From NCBI GenBank assembly GCA_963678675.1, contig OY783197.1, positions 21,123,934 through 21,187,933 on the forward strand: a DNA stretch of 64,000 nucleotides. The letters are read 5' to 3'. The stretch comes from Xiphydria camelus (lineage: Eukaryota > Arthropoda > Insecta > Hymenoptera > Xiphydriidae). Shown here one piece after another: positions 34,207-46,739 of the stretch; the first letter of the stretch is position 1, and each line of letters starts with the position of its first letter. A model generated the notes under the pieces. It saw only the letters and a program-made list of their open reading frames with translations, was not told the DNA's origin and did no database searches. The position numbers and the translations under genes are program-made.

Positions 34207-35139
34207 TGCGTTCTTTTTATTAATGCACGGAGAAGAGACACCGCGAGTATCGACCTGCGTGAGATGACCGCGCGAAAAAGAAGTTCGTAATTATACCTTC
34301 GTCTTCAAGTGATTCCCAGCGATGTCTCGGATCACCCGTGGGGACTCGACGGATCCTCAGAAACGACTTTCCCGATATTTCCCGACGTCCAGCCACCTCC
34401 GAGGCGTGAAGCTGGATAGAGTCCGTTAATGTCTCGCGACACCGAGGAGGAAAAAGAAAGTTCTCGCGGCGGGGTAACTAATTACAAGTTCGCCCGGGCC
34501 GCGGCGTCGTCGCGGCGACGTTCGGACGTTTGTTTTTAAAGCAACACGTTCCTTGACGGAAAGTTAATAAAGTTTTCCAACTCGCATAAATCAACGGACC
34601 TTCCTAACCAGCTCCCGGTGGCGGTGGGTGGTTGGGCGGCTTGGTATTTTAAGAACTCGAGAGGTAATAAAGACAAACAAAGTTTAATGCATCTCGATAA
34701 ATTCAACGACTGTCTCTCTCTCTCTCTCTTTCTCCCCGCTACCCTCTCGATTCCTCGACTCGCGTATCATTCCCTGTGCAGCGTATTATACCGTGCGCGC
34801 GAAAACAAAGTTCGTCCGAGTGGCGGCGCGTTGTTCACATTGAAAAGGAACACTAGCTGGCGCAAGTCTCGCGATGTCGGGACGGCGCGAGGTTATTAAA
34901 TAAATCATTTAGCCCTTAACTAGGCGCACTCTGCGTCTCCGAAACGCCAGCGCACAAGTTCAAATTACGATATTTCTTAAACTATTAAATTTCATATAAC
35001 TACTGAAATTTCATGTATTCCTTAACAACTATTCTTCGATGTGTGACAATTGACTTCGAAGTAGAAATTTCGAATATTCCAAATGTTTTATCTCCATAAG
35101 TACGATGTACATTTAATAAGAAAATAAAAGGCTATGCTA
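34207..35139. other. Non-coding stretch
   Basis: GC-rich to about 34900 with a short CT run near 34710-34730, then AT-rich. No gene or repeat recognised. Confidence 0.4.
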
Positions 35140-35531
35140 AACTGAGAAAAATAACTCGATTAAAATGACGAAACGATGAATTTGGTTAAACAAGTTTAGC
35201 TATTCTAATCAACATATTAGCAAGTTGGAGCAAATATTTAGTTGTCGTAATCGCTCGTTTAGTTATTCTAACTACGTCTAGTTATTCTAATCAGAAAGTG
35301 GTCAGAATAACGAAATACACGGAGGATTCGTATTAAAGGTGTCCCCCGTGGACCCAGGCGATAATATCGAGATTATTTCGGAGGAAATTAAAATTGCAAT
35401 ATTTCGAACGACTGAAGGTGCAATAATCCTTCGGTAGAATGTGACGAGGACACTTCACGTGGCATTTTAACCAAACGATTTGATTATGGTCTCCAGGATT
35501 TCGGTTAAATGTACCTGGTTTTTTTTTGGTG
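35140..35531 (+). mobile_element. MITE family A copy 12 with ~130 bp foreign insert
   Basis: AACTGAGAAAAATAACTCGA after TA, TTAAAATGACGAAACG, TTTAGTTATTC repeats, then an unrelated segment at about 35337-35465 replacing the region after GGATTC. It resumes with AACCAAACGATTTGATTATG and ends GGTG before TA. The insert has no clear inverted ends. Confidence 0.7.
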
Positions 35532-35533
35532 TA

Positions 35534-37157
35534 TCAGAATATTGAATATTCTATAAAATGATTCTCTATTCTTTTTCAAATATCTTTCGCATTTCATGAG
35601 ATATTACAGATTATACTATCGGACGCCCCCAGTAATGATGGGAACGGCAGACTCGCCCAGTTGAAGGTTAACGAGAATAACAGAGTCCAGTTAGTCACGA
35701 TTTTTTGAGTTCGAAGAACAGCTGTTACTCATTCAGTCGCGCGACCGAGAGCGAATCTCTCATCTGGAATTGATAATTCGTCCAGTTTGGAAAAAGCTCT
35801 TATTTTCTTTATCGCTTCGCGACAGTCGCGCCAGGCGAAAGCCTTCGCTCCCTTCCAAGAAGTTATTTTTTAAAGGGATAAAACGAAAAGGGACTGCGTC
35901 GGAAGCGTGTTATCGGAGTGCCCTGGCCGATAATTTTCTCTCCATCGGGATCAGAGAGAAGCTCTCTCTCTCCCGGTCGGGCATATCCCCACCTCCGGAA
36001 GCCGATGTTTCTCTCCTAATATAGACAATGACGGAGGGCGTTTCATTTCGGTCCTTGTTAATCTTAATTCTCGCACTTTGTCTCCAGGGGAGGTCTATAC
36101 CAGGCCGGAGAGACGATCCCGGTTCGCCAGCAGTCACTGTCGCTCCTAATGGAGAAATGCTGCGGGTCGAATCCTTTATAATACCCTCTTCCTTCCGGCA
36201 GTATCGCGGACCAGGTCGAGCTCTCCTGAATGTGTTTCGTCCAGAGGATCCCGAGTTGCCTCGGAGTATTCCCGGATTACAATACTCAATTTGCGCGTGT
36301 CACTACACCGCTCCTTTAATATTCATTTATCCGCGGCGTTCTCATTTCACAAACGTAGAAGAAATTGAAGCAGAATGTTTCCCACGGCCCCCGGTGACCG
36401 TCAGTCGCCACGGGAGTCGAGGGCCAACCCGCGCTTCCGTTTCACCCCACGCCATCCCCCGTTCCGCTCTCTCGCGAAACACAGCCGTTACGTCGCCGGT
36501 CCCTGGACAAATCCAACTACCGGACCAAGGCAGGTACGACGCGCGGTCCTTTCTTCGTGGAAAATTTAATTTCGCGACCGAATGAATTTCTTCCGACCCG
36601 CCTCATCGAGCATTCATGGGTCCGCGGCGCCAAGGTGGAGAAATCCGCGGACAAACATCATTTGCGTTTCCGTAATTAAAAGCGAAACGCGGCGGCGCTG
36701 CAGCCGAAGCGGTTTGAGAGGGCGCTGCCCTGGTTGATTTTAATATGGAAGCTCTCTCTCGCGCGCGCGGGGGTCTCCGCAAGCCTTAAGCCGCCGTTGC
36801 TGCAGCAGGCGCAGCGACGGGACTTAATCAGACCGTTTCTTTGTGCCCGACGGCGCGCAAGACGCTGCAAATATATCTCCGTCGACTCTCGCTGCGGATT
36901 AATTCATGCGCTCGTCTAACCAGGCGGATGAAACGTATATCTAACGTGGATATATAGAGACGTATAACTATAGGCGCGACTGTATAGTCGTAGCTATATC
37001 GAGGACCGCTGCTTGCGCGCGGATGCTGCGGGTGGGGGTGGCGATGAGAGTGCTCTATGCTTGATAATTGGAGCGTAAGGATATCCGAATGCGCGGAACG
37101 CCCAAAAGTCACGGAACCGAAACGCGATCCGCTGCACTCCTCGCCGGACGAATAAAT
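35534..37157. other. CpG-rich stretch; one frame with a signal-peptide-like start
   Basis: A plus-strand frame at 36028-36585 (185 codons, ATG start, TGA stop) begins MTEGVSFRSLLILILALCLQ, which would pass as a secretion signal. The remainder is Pro/Arg-rich with no domain. The hydrophobic stretch ends at TTTGTCTCCAG, a good splice-acceptor match, so it may be a polypyrimidine tract read by chance. I do not call a gene. Confidence 0.3.
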
Positions 37158-37264
37158 GGAAAGACCAGTTAATTTTACTGTATTTACAATAAAAAAGATA
37201 CACCAGCGGACAATGATCCTGATCGACCCGCTTTGGACGGCGGTACTTCATCGAGTCGATCGTA

Positions 37265-37525
37265 CACAGAGGACAAAAATTAATTGTATTTACTGAAAAT
37301 AACTTGCAGGGTCGCAAATATATTAATTATTTATTTATATCAATGATATCTTTTAATACGTCAATTTGATATCCCTTCCTTACAATCATGTGGAATAATA
37401 TGTGATTGCAAGGAAGAAATATATAATTAATACGAAAAAAAGATGAAATTGACGTAGGAAATAAATAATTACATACGATCCCGCGAGTAATTTTTAGGAG
37501 ATCCAACTAATTCTTTTTCTCTGTG
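37265..37525. mobile_element. MITE family S copy 1, nested in Y
   Basis: TA, CACAGAGGACAAAAATTAAT at the left, AACTAATTCTTTTTCTCTGTG, TA at the right. The centre is a long AT-rich palindrome (CAAGGAAG / CTTCCTTA words). A similar AT palindrome is at 57065-57260. Confidence 0.65.
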
Positions 37526-37560
37526 TAATCAAATGAGGTACGAGCGAATCTTCACTGAAA

Positions 37561-37745
37561 AAAGTATTTAGCTAATCCAGCTATATTTCTGGCTGCCTCA
37601 GACATTATTTGGTGACAACTAGAAAAACATTTCTAGCGTAGCAAGAATTCTTGCTATTGCGAACAAAATTATCACTGCAATTACTATAATTTTCTAGTTG
37701 TGGCCAAAATTGTTTGAGTGTTATTATGTTGCCATGGATGCTATT
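37561..37745. repeat. Hairpin fragment related to MITE family B
   Basis: Contains GCAAGAATTCTTGCTAT and paired GACAACTAGAAAA / TTTTCTAGTTGTGG. It shares GAATTCTTGCTAT and a following ACAAAA-TATTATC block with the right arm of B. Ends are not defined. Confidence 0.4.
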
Positions 37746-37864
37746 ATAAATTTGATTGGTTCTTCATAGCAAAGCAGGATCCGCTCGTACCGTTTAGCTA
37801 TGGTCGATCCGATAAAGTACCGTCGCCCAAAGCGGATCGAACGGAATCATTGACCGCAGGTGTA

Positions 37865-40800
37865 CATATAAGGATTTTCGGATGATCCTACTGTGCTGGA
37901 AAACAATATTTCCTTTGAAACTAGTAAGTTGTGATGCAAACTATCCATGAGTTAATTCGTCGTTTCATCATTGATTTCGCGTTGATTCCGAAATGACGGT
38001 AAATTCATGAAAATATCCCGGCAGAGCAATGCATTATGCAATCAATGCACCAAAGCGTGCACCGCGCGCCTCTGGCAGTCCGAATAACGAAATTGCGGTC
38101 GAATAAAAAAAAAACCGTTGGCACATTCTCCCGCGGCGCCGAGTTTACGCTAATAGGAATCGATTTCATAATTGGCATTGAATCTTCGTTCGGCGCGGCG
38201 CGCGATTTCTCCCTCCCTCTTTCCCTCCATCGTCGTTAAAAGTCGATCGCGCAGCGGGGCGTCCCAATTCTTCAGGAAAATACCACGGCCACTTCCTTCT
38301 TCCGCCGCGACGAGCGTGGCAAGGCAGGCGTGCGGGGCGGTAATTAGCGGCGAGCGGAAGCCGTTAAAATTTAATCGTCCGTACAGCGAGGCGCGCCGCT
38401 GAATCGTTCGAGGGCGGGAAAAGAACGATTACGGGTGCCTTTTTGCGTGCGGGAAAAGTTCGTCCCTCCGTGTCCCCCGAAATTTGCCGAGGCCGATTAA
38501 TCGGGGGCGGCTATCGGTCAAAGTTTCGAAAGGGTCGCTTTATGCGGAGCACGGTTTTCATTCGAGATGGGAAAGGATTCGTCGTCTGATTTATTCATGC
38601 GCTCGTCGCTGGAAACTATAACCGTTTCCTTTTAATCAGGACCCGCGCGGAGAATCCCGTTTGACGAGATTAAAAGCCGACTGAAGCCGAGGACCGAGTA
38701 AGTATTTAAAAGTAGCGGATAAAATGCGAATTACTCTCCACCGCAGCAATTCCGATATACTTTGCGCTCGACTTCGTTTTCGAGGGACGGTAGACTGGGA
38801 ATTTGCGGTCGTTTCACGACTGCGTAATCAGTCGCGTAAAACGGAATCGTTTAATTTCGATTATCCCGAATCGTTGGCTTCGCGACGATCGCTGCAGCGG
38901 CGTTCGCGCTCGACTGCGCTTTTGTCGTCGGCGTGGCGAGGATTTGAATTCGTATATATATGCATGACGCGTTCGTCGGTGCAGTTAAGTCGGGAGAGAA
39001 ATGTATAAGCTAAGTTTGTGAAATCGAAGGTCGGTGAAGCGTATACGGACGGTCGAGTGAAAGCGCCTATAGATACACCTGTGGTGAAGCTGCGCTTCTC
39101 TGTTTATCCTCCTCGCTGGAGAATTATTGATACCGGAAGGAGGAGGCTGATTGTAATCGCTGGAGCGAAAATTACGTATTCTCTCTCCGGATGCCGTGAA
39201 ATAATATTTAGAAGAAGTTACAGTGAAATAATTAATTTCATGCTCTCTGGAATTGAAGTGCTAAATATCTTATACATATTTCTTTTGAGATATCGACATA
39301 ATAATGATGTGATGTTCTCGTAATATAGCTTCAAACGATGATGGATAACATTTTCTCCCCCAAATAACTAACCCTCCTGTGACTACAATCCCTGTATAGA
39401 AAAATCTTCGAAGACGATTTGTATCAAAGAAGCGAGACTCGCTAAAGATAAGGGGAAAACTCGATATTCCCTTATCTCCCTTCCACCTGCAAGAAACCCC
39501 CTCGACGATCGTCCCGCTCCTCTCACAATGCCGCCATAACGTCTATCGCGCATTATAAATGCATTAGTGGCACATCGCGCGCTCACCAAAAACCCTCGAT
39601 ATTCTTCTCCGCGATATTCCCTCGCCTCGAGCAACGATTCGCGTCGCCGTTCCGGAATCCCACTGACGTCACTTATTTTTTTTTCAACGCACTCATCACC
39701 CGCTTTATTTCGTTACTTCTGTTTCGCTATAAACGAGGACTTTTCTCGACTGCACATTCCTCCGGTGCCTTTAATTCTTTACAACCCCCAGAGGAGCCTC
39801 GTATTCTTACGGCATAATAAAACCGCTTCTCCCTCGCTCTCCCTCCCTTGAATCGTACAGCCACACAAGACGCCACGTTGTATTTATGTAAGCCCCTATT
39901 ATCCGGCCGAAGCGCGGAGGGGTGGCGTTTCAGGGTGACGCGATTACACGTGTTTCCCCCGCTCAATTTCGATATCGCCGGCGACGACCCGCGGCGTTTC
40001 CGTATACGTATATTCCGTATAGCGCGAAAACGGATCGATCTTTCGCGTCGAACGACAACGCGGTCAACGGGAGCGCGTCTCTCGGCGTTGCGCGCCGCGG
40101 CAATTATTGTTGCGCGTACGGTCGTCTAGCGCTGCCGCCGTGATATGCGAGCGTGGTTTCCGTTTCTTTTTTCCACTCCGACACCTTACCGCTCGTGAAT
40201 TATGCGTCGACGCGCGGCGAACGAGTAACGCGTAACGTTTAGTTAGGATTATTTACGGCGGCGCGCGAGAGGGTGGCGGGTTTTCGCGAGCCTGGATGGT
40301 GGTGGTGGTCGTAAACCCGCGAAAGGGCGCGCGGAATCTCGCAATTCAGGTATTCCGTCGGACGAGTTTCGTTTTGGTTATTTTTTATAGGGATGCGAAT
40401 AGATTTTTAAAGGCAATCCGAGGAGTGCGCGATTTTTCGATGCGTTTATAATTGAAACTTTATACAAATTCCGAAGAGCATTTATTAGGTACACCGGAAG
40501 TCAAATCCCGTTTTCCTGGCAAACCCTTCCACGCTTCCTTTTTAATTTTTCGCCCACAAAGGCCGACAGGAAAAAAAGCGCGGTACAAATTTCACAAAAA
40601 GGAGCGCTCGGGGCGAGAATTTCGAAATTCCAACGAGCGGGAGAGGGACAAGAAGAAGGACGGGGGGGGGGGAGGGATGCGTAGGGAAACCTACCCGCAC
40701 GGGCAACATCATTAGAGCCATAAAAGAGTGCACTTTAATTAAATTATCCGGTATGTTACGCCGCTTCGCCGGCAGATTTTAATTTGACGGTGAAACGTAA

Positions 40801-41516
40801 TCTCCGCATTATGCGGACTTCGCGAGCGAGGCGTGCATCGCGACGTGCCGGGGTCTTGGAGGAGATTACGAGCTTCGCACCCTGGAATGCTGTTCCCGTA
40901 ATTAAACCGCGCCGCGCGCGTGAGGCGCGCCAAAGCGGCCACCGCGCGTATTTTGCGCGCGAGGATCGGATTCGCGCGGGGGTAAGGGGAAGTTGCGCTT
41001 CCGCGTCCGAATCGCGGCGTTTCGCATCGGCTGCAGCTCCGCGCGGCTTTTTTTTTCCTGATGGAGGGAGAGAAATCGCCACTGAAATCAGAAGCTCGAC
41101 GGCATTTTTACGATTAAAAAAAAGCGCGGACCACGTCGATATCCCGCCACGCAACGCTACAGCCCCGATCGTTCGTCGGCGAGGCCGGCGGAGGAAGAAA
41201 GGGTGCAGGTGCAACGAGAACTCGATGCAAATTAGCATCGGCAATGTCGGCGATTAAAGTGGCGCTCGGCAAACACTACTGCCGGGACGTTATTTCGGCT
41301 GTAATGCGAGACGATTAATAAAGATGGCCTTGTTTCGGAGAGAGGGAAGCGAGAGAAGGACTACTAAGAAAGAGGGGGCAGGTAGTGCGGGGTGGCGTAT
41401 TCTCGCATGCCTCCTCCTCGCGGAGAATTTGCTCGACACGACATCACCCGCGGGGAACTTGGCAACTCGAAATTCACGGGGGAGATATACACATATACCC
41501 CTCCCCCTTATCGTCA
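37865..41516. other. Long CpG-rich non-coding stretch
   Basis: No repeat family members and no recognisable protein. Open frames are common on both strands and Arg/Ser/Pro-rich (e.g. 40784-41257). A poly-G tract sits at 40663-40672. 39010-39320 is less GC-rich and open on the plus strand for ~100 codons, unrecognised. Confidence 0.35.
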
Positions 41517-41518
41517 TA

Positions 41519-41771
41519 CACTAAGGAAACAGTTTATTAATAGTTCATAAATGTAATTTCAAATGCGGCGAAATAAATATTTCGTTAGGACAAGAAAATA
41601 TACATTTATTAAAATGTTTATTTCATTGAAATAATTGGCTCAAAGGATTTAACTGTACCAAACAAATATTGCAATAGTTAAGGAATATTTACTTGGTCCA
41701 ATAAAATGTTTTTTTTTCGCCATATTCAAACAAACACTTGTTAAATGCATATAAACTGTTTTTTCTCGGTG
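41519..41771 (+). mobile_element. MITE family P copy 2
   Basis: TA, CACTAAGGAAACAGTTTATT at the left; AAACTGTTTTTTCTCGGTG, TA at the right. Inner words ATGCGGCGAAATAAATA and CAAAGGATTTAACTGTACC match copies 1 and 3. Confidence 0.8.
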
Positions 41772-41773
41772 TA

Positions 41774-43127
41774 AATGCATTCGCGAGTCGTTGCAATACA
41801 TTTTCTCTAATCTCGTTCTGTATATAACGTTGGCTATAAAAAATACGGCAGACAATTGCAGGACGACTCCACGGAACGATTATACCTACGGTTTAATTTT
41901 GCAAAATTATAAGAAAATAATTTCTTATAATTTTGCAAAATCATATTTTTATTGTTCAATAACTTTTCTTAACATGAGAAATTTTCAAAGATACGTTTAA
42001 CAATATAGCACACTTCATATGCTTACATTGTTTATATCAGTAATCAATATCCTTACTATCGGTAAAAAGAGAGAACTGATTCACAGAAAACTCCTACCTT
42101 AAACATTTATAGTTTCAGTATTTTTTTAGAAGTTGCAGAAAATTTTTTAATTGCTCTAACTTGGCCCTGACAATTTGTTTCACTAACACAATTCCCTGAC
42201 AATTTCAGATTTTCCAGAATTCCCGGACGCTGGACACCGTGATTACACTTCGCGCGATCGTCCGCGAGTCCTCGCGTAAAATGGACTCGATTGAAAGGTA
42301 CAGCACAGGCGTAGATACGTTTTTTTTGACCGGTGCAATTAAAGCTTCTACGCGAAAAAGAATGCAATACGCTTAATGGACTGAAGTTTCACGACCTGTT
42401 TGTCCCCCTGTAACTTACGCTCTAGGTAGCCCGTATACCGCAACCACAACGCCACTGCCCACCCAGAGCATCACGGGTGCCATTAACTAATTGACAACGT
42501 CACGGTCTCGCTCTGCCCTCGCCGTTAAAACGAACTACGGGACGTACTCGTTCGAGCTGGACCCTCTTCGCGCAACCGCGTATACGATTACGGTCGACGG
42601 GCGCGCGTTATGCGCGAACCATATTCCTCCATTGCATCCTCGACGACACCGTAAAACCACGCTCGCGCTCCGGAGGATGATTCTACGAGCGACAGATCGC
42701 CTCGGCGATTTTAATTACCGATACTCCACCCTCGTCGACTCGGTCGTTGTGCGCCGAGTAATTATTCGCGTTTCATTTTACAAGGAAGTTCTATTCACTG
42801 TAATCGACGCAACGCGAAAAAAAGGTGCGAGAAATTTTTTTTCGCGCATTTTCCCCGCGTGGGAGAATTCGATATTCTCATAGAAACATTTTCATATTTT
42901 TAAACTCAATTTGGAATCTGCATACATATTTAAGATCACAGGAAAAAGAAGATTCCTATTAGAAAAAATAATGATTCGCTGAGTTATAAGCGCATTTCTC
43001 TCTACGACATTGTGATGACATCGAAACGCAAGGAAGACGGACTTGTGCCAAGCAACGAGTGCGAGAGAGACAATCTTATTGCAACACGATGACGTAGCTG
43101 CATTTCAAACTATCGTTTTCCAGCTCA
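41774..43127. other. Non-coding stretch with a perfect 21 bp hairpin
   Basis: AT-rich to about 42230, including the hairpin at 41896-41941 and a fragment of repeat X near 42160-42240. Then CpG-rich, with a 130-codon plus-strand open frame (42491-42883) of no recognisable family. Confidence 0.35.
41896..41941. repeat. Perfect 21 bp inverted repeat with 4-base loop
   Basis: Arms start ATTTTGCAAAATTATAAG and pair without mismatch around ATAA. The stem is AT-rich, so it could be a MITE remnant or a cruciform site. It is too short and too AT-rich for a typical microRNA precursor. Confidence 0.8.
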
Positions 43128-43338
43128 CACGGAAAAAAAATTAATCGTAACCATTTACAAAGTCTGTCATAAATAGGAATTTCGTACTACAATTTTAGTA
43201 AAAAGTATAATAAAATTTATATAAGTTGCAAGCGTTGTTGTAATTTGTACTAAAATTGTAGTTATCGTTGCAATAAATTAGCCTTGTCCCAAAATTTACC
43301 ACAAACTTTGTAAATTTAACGATTAATTTTGTTCCGTG
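43128..43338. mobile_element. MITE family Q copy 1
   Basis: CACGGAAAAAAAATTAATCG at the left, CGATTAATTTTGTTCCGTG at the right. Near-complete palindrome with CTACAATTTTAGTAAAA and its inverse in the arms. Confidence 0.8.
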
Positions 43339-45180
43339 CAAATAAGGACGAAAATGAAAAATGAAAAAGCACGGAGTAAATAATTTTGTTCGAATTTTTC
43401 GAATCTGCAATAAAAAGATTGTGAGCAAATCGAATTAAGTGCGTCGCCCGGCTGCAGCAGCGGACGGACTGCCGAGAGAGAGACACGAGTGACGGGGGGG
43501 GCGTAAGTGGACACCTCGCGTGTAACGACGACGGGGCACTCTTTTTCCGGGCTGCATTGTAATTAAATCCGAGGACTCCCCGACCGGGATAATCCGCGCG
43601 CCGGCCGAGCTTTGGAGAATTCGATTATTTACGAGACTGTCGCACGCGCGGCGGGAGGGAGAACCACCGCTACGTGTAATCGGTGTGGTCCCGTGGATAC
43701 GACTGCTATATGCACGACGAGTGGCGTCGTTACGCCCGATCGCCGTCGTCGGGATGGCTAAATAAATATGACGTCCGGTGCGTATACCGCGTCGCTCATC
43801 TCGCGCGTTCAAAGGCGTCGAGTACTCGGCTTCGTCGGGCGGAATGCTTCTCGTTTTCCTCCGCCGCGGCTCCACGTTTTACGAGCCACGGTCGACGTGT
43901 TTCACTTTCGACGGCGAATCGACTCTCTGCGAGGAGCGGGACAATGTTGCGTAACGACGCGAAATACCCTCAGGACGAACCGAGGACAATGCAAACAAAG
44001 GCTACTCTCTCGTTTCGACCGAATGAGAACCGAGACGACGACGCGCAATGACTCATAAATACGATCGCGATCGATTGCGAAGAATAAATCCGACGGCAGA
44101 GGGGAGAAAGAGAAGCGAAGCGGGAAAAAAAGTCGTCGGCCGTTTTTATAATCCGACGTACGAGAGACAGTCCCCCCGGGCGCGGTTTGAGGGGGCTCAA
44201 AAAAACCGCCATACATCACCTTCGCGGCATCGCCATCACCATCAGCCGCGCGTTGACAACGCGCGCGCTCTATCTCGGGATATTACTTATACGCGCGCGA
44301 AACGACGGCGCGCCTGCACACGCTTCGGAAGCGCGGCGTGGGCTCTCCCGCCTTTTCGCCGGGATAAGAGCCCCCGCGGCATGAAAAACGTCGTATTCTG
44401 GCTAATGCGTCTAGCCAGCGTGCGGTGCCGCGAAAAGGCACTCGATGAGGCCTCCTGAAATCGGGAAGCTTCGCCTCTCGCTCGCTCCACCCTTCCGCTT
44501 TGTACGGGCCGAGATATTTCAAATTTCGAGATTGATGACGCGCGAGGAGCTCCCGCGCGCTGATGTATCTCGACCTTCGGCGCGCGATACATAGCAGCGT
44601 TCCCCCTCTACGCGTGCGATACATAGTCTTGTATTTTGCGGAGGGCCGAGGTAGGGAGACGAAATTTGATGGAAGAGAATTTCATCGTCGGAGAGCTACA
44701 TAGTAGAGAAAGCGATGCAAATTCCGCGATGCGCTTTATAACGAGTACTCGCGTCAGACGGAGTAACTGTGTGATATCCATTCGCGCACGCAGCAGCAGC
44801 AGCAGCACCGAGACTGATAAATTAAATGCCTCGCGAGTGCCGACGATAAATCCGGAACGAGCGACCGGTGGCCGATGATTTACCGAGTTGCTCTAGGAAG
44901 CGCGCGTGATCTACGACCTCGCCGGGGTCGGGAGGTAAGACAATGAGCGAAGGGGTTGTGTGTGTACGAGGAAGGAGGTGACCGAGGAGGTCGGGTGAGT
45001 CGTTGTACGGATGATCCTGCGAATCATGACTGATGCGCTCCGTCGCACGTACATCTCTCTCGCGGTTGGAATACTCTATACGGTTGAGCTATCCAATATA
45101 GGTACTCCTACATGTGATATTACGTATTATTGGAAAATTTGAACGAGCTCTGCACAATGAGATGACTAGCACAGATATAT
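43339..45180. other. CpG-rich non-coding stretch
   Basis: Open on several frames of both strands; products are Arg-rich and unrecognised. A (CAG)5 run lies at about 44791-44806. No repeat family members. Confidence 0.35.
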
Positions 45181-45181
45181 A

Positions 45182-45591
45182 GGGTAAAAGTGAAAGAGAC
45201 ACCCTGGTTAAAGAGCAAGTTCGAAATCGATTATCTTGAAATCAATTACAGATATCGAAGAAAAGTTTAAATAACAAATGTTTCTCTATATTTTTACTAT
45301 AAAAAAGCTACTTTATATTGTTTGCCTATCTCCACTGCGTTTTGAGATAATCGCGTTCAAAGGTAAATAAAAACTGGAGCGACAAGCAACTGGAGAAACA
45401 AGATCGATTATCTTCCGATTAATTACAGATATCGAAGAGAAGTTTAAAAAAAAATTGTTTCTTTTTATTTTTACTATAAAAAAGCTGCTTTGTATTTTTT
45501 GCACATCTCCACTGCGTTTTGAGATAATCGCGTTCAAAGTTAAATAGAAACTGGAGCATCTATTCCACTCTTACTCTATCCATTCATTAAC
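45182..45591 (+). repeat. Repeat T copy 1: two ~170 bp units within inverted ends
   Basis: Each unit contains CAGATATCGAAGA-AAGTTTAAA, TTTTTACTATAAAAAAGCT and TTTTGAGATAATCGCGTTCA. The left edge GGGTAAAAGTGAAAGAG and right edge CTCTTACTCTATCC are roughly inverted. Similar dimers are at 53238-53635 and a single unit at 58083-58315. Confidence 0.75.
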
Positions 45592-46355
45592 AGGATATGT
45601 CGCGTTAAACCCATTCCGACATTCTCATCAGCTGATATTCACGCCAAGTGAAGCCACGTTTCCGTGAATTTTATTGGCCGACTTCATATCGATATTTGCT
45701 ATCTAAAATCTCAAATCTCAAAAGCGTAAAGTCACTTTCGACACGTAACTGTAATTATCAAATAAAATGTCACAATGAATCTCACTTTTCTGTGAATTTT
45801 ATTAGCCGGATTCGCTCTGTCGAATCTAGAATCTTGAAAGCATGAGTGGGTCATGTTTGCTAATCGTCAAAGTATGAAAATCTATGTGATTAAGTAATAA
45901 CAAATAATCGTTGTAGCTAAACTATGTAAAAAATTGACGACGCGACGAATTGAAATTCGAAGAATTATCCGAAGGTAATTCACACGCCAGCGTGACTGAT
46001 AAGCCGCGCGATTGTACCGCGCATCGCACATTGATTTATCACGGGTCCGCCGCTTATGGATTGTGCGTCGAGACGCGCCTCGCCCGTAACCCTGATCAAT
46101 TCTAACACCGTGGAGGAACAGCCGCGAATGCGTTAGGCGCGGACCGATAGTCGACACCGATCTATTTGGTATCCCACTCACTTTCCTCCGACTAATTCAT
46201 TTTGCCATGCGTGTGCGCGCGTGTACGTTGGATTATTAATCGCAGACAATTCGACTCGGGCGCCGCACTAGTACTGCGGCCAGCCGGGGTACCATGTATC
46301 CACGCCCACTTACCACAGTGGTATCCACGCGTACAAAGGAGGAAGTGCGATTAAA
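45592..46355. other. Non-coding stretch
   Basis: AT-rich to 45950 with two loose copies of GTGAATTTTATT-GCCG (about 45665 and 45795), then mixed. No gene recognised. Confidence 0.4.
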
Positions 46356-46357
46356 TA

Positions 46358-46574
46358 CACGGGAAAAAATCGTAGCATTTACAAAATTTGTGGTAAATTT
46401 CGAGGCAATTTATCGTTACGATAACTACAATTTTAGTAAGAATTATAGTAAACTTTGTAAAAGTCGCAAGTGTTGCTGTAATTTTTACTAAAATTGTAAT
46501 TATCATAACAATGAATTGGCCTTGTCCCGAAATCAACCACAAACTGTAAATTCTATCATTTATTTTTGTCCGTG
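46358..46574. mobile_element. MITE family Q copy 2
   Basis: TA, CACGGGAAAAAATCGTAGCA to TTTATTTTTGTCCGTG, TA. TTTGTGGTAAATTTCG and inverse pair in the arms. Confidence 0.85.
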
Positions 46575-46582
46575 TATAATCT

Positions 46583-46737
46583 TTACTACAATTTTAGTAA
46601 AAATTATAGTAAAACTTGTAGAAGTTGCAAGTATTACTGTAAATTTTACTAAAATTGTAGTTTTCGTAACAATAAATTGGCCTTGAACCGAAATCAACCA
46701 CAAACTTTGTAAATCCTACGGTTTATTTCCTTCCGTG
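46583..46737. mobile_element. MITE family Q copy 3, left third missing
   Basis: Begins inside the family at TTTACTACAATTTTAGT, ends TTTCCTTCCGTG before TA. Directly adjacent to copy 2 in the same orientation. Confidence 0.75.
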
Positions 46738-46739
46738 TA

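Larger units (their letters stand above)
37201..37862. mobile_element. TIR element Y (~70 bp ends) hosting S copy 1
   Basis: TA, CACCAGCGGACAATGAT at the left and ATCATTGACCGCAGGTG, TA at the right. Pairing continues through CCGCTTTGG and CGGTACTT for ~70 bp with scattered mismatches. It interrupts a fragment resembling family R (37158-37198). S copy 1 and a B-like hairpin lie inside. Confidence 0.7.
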
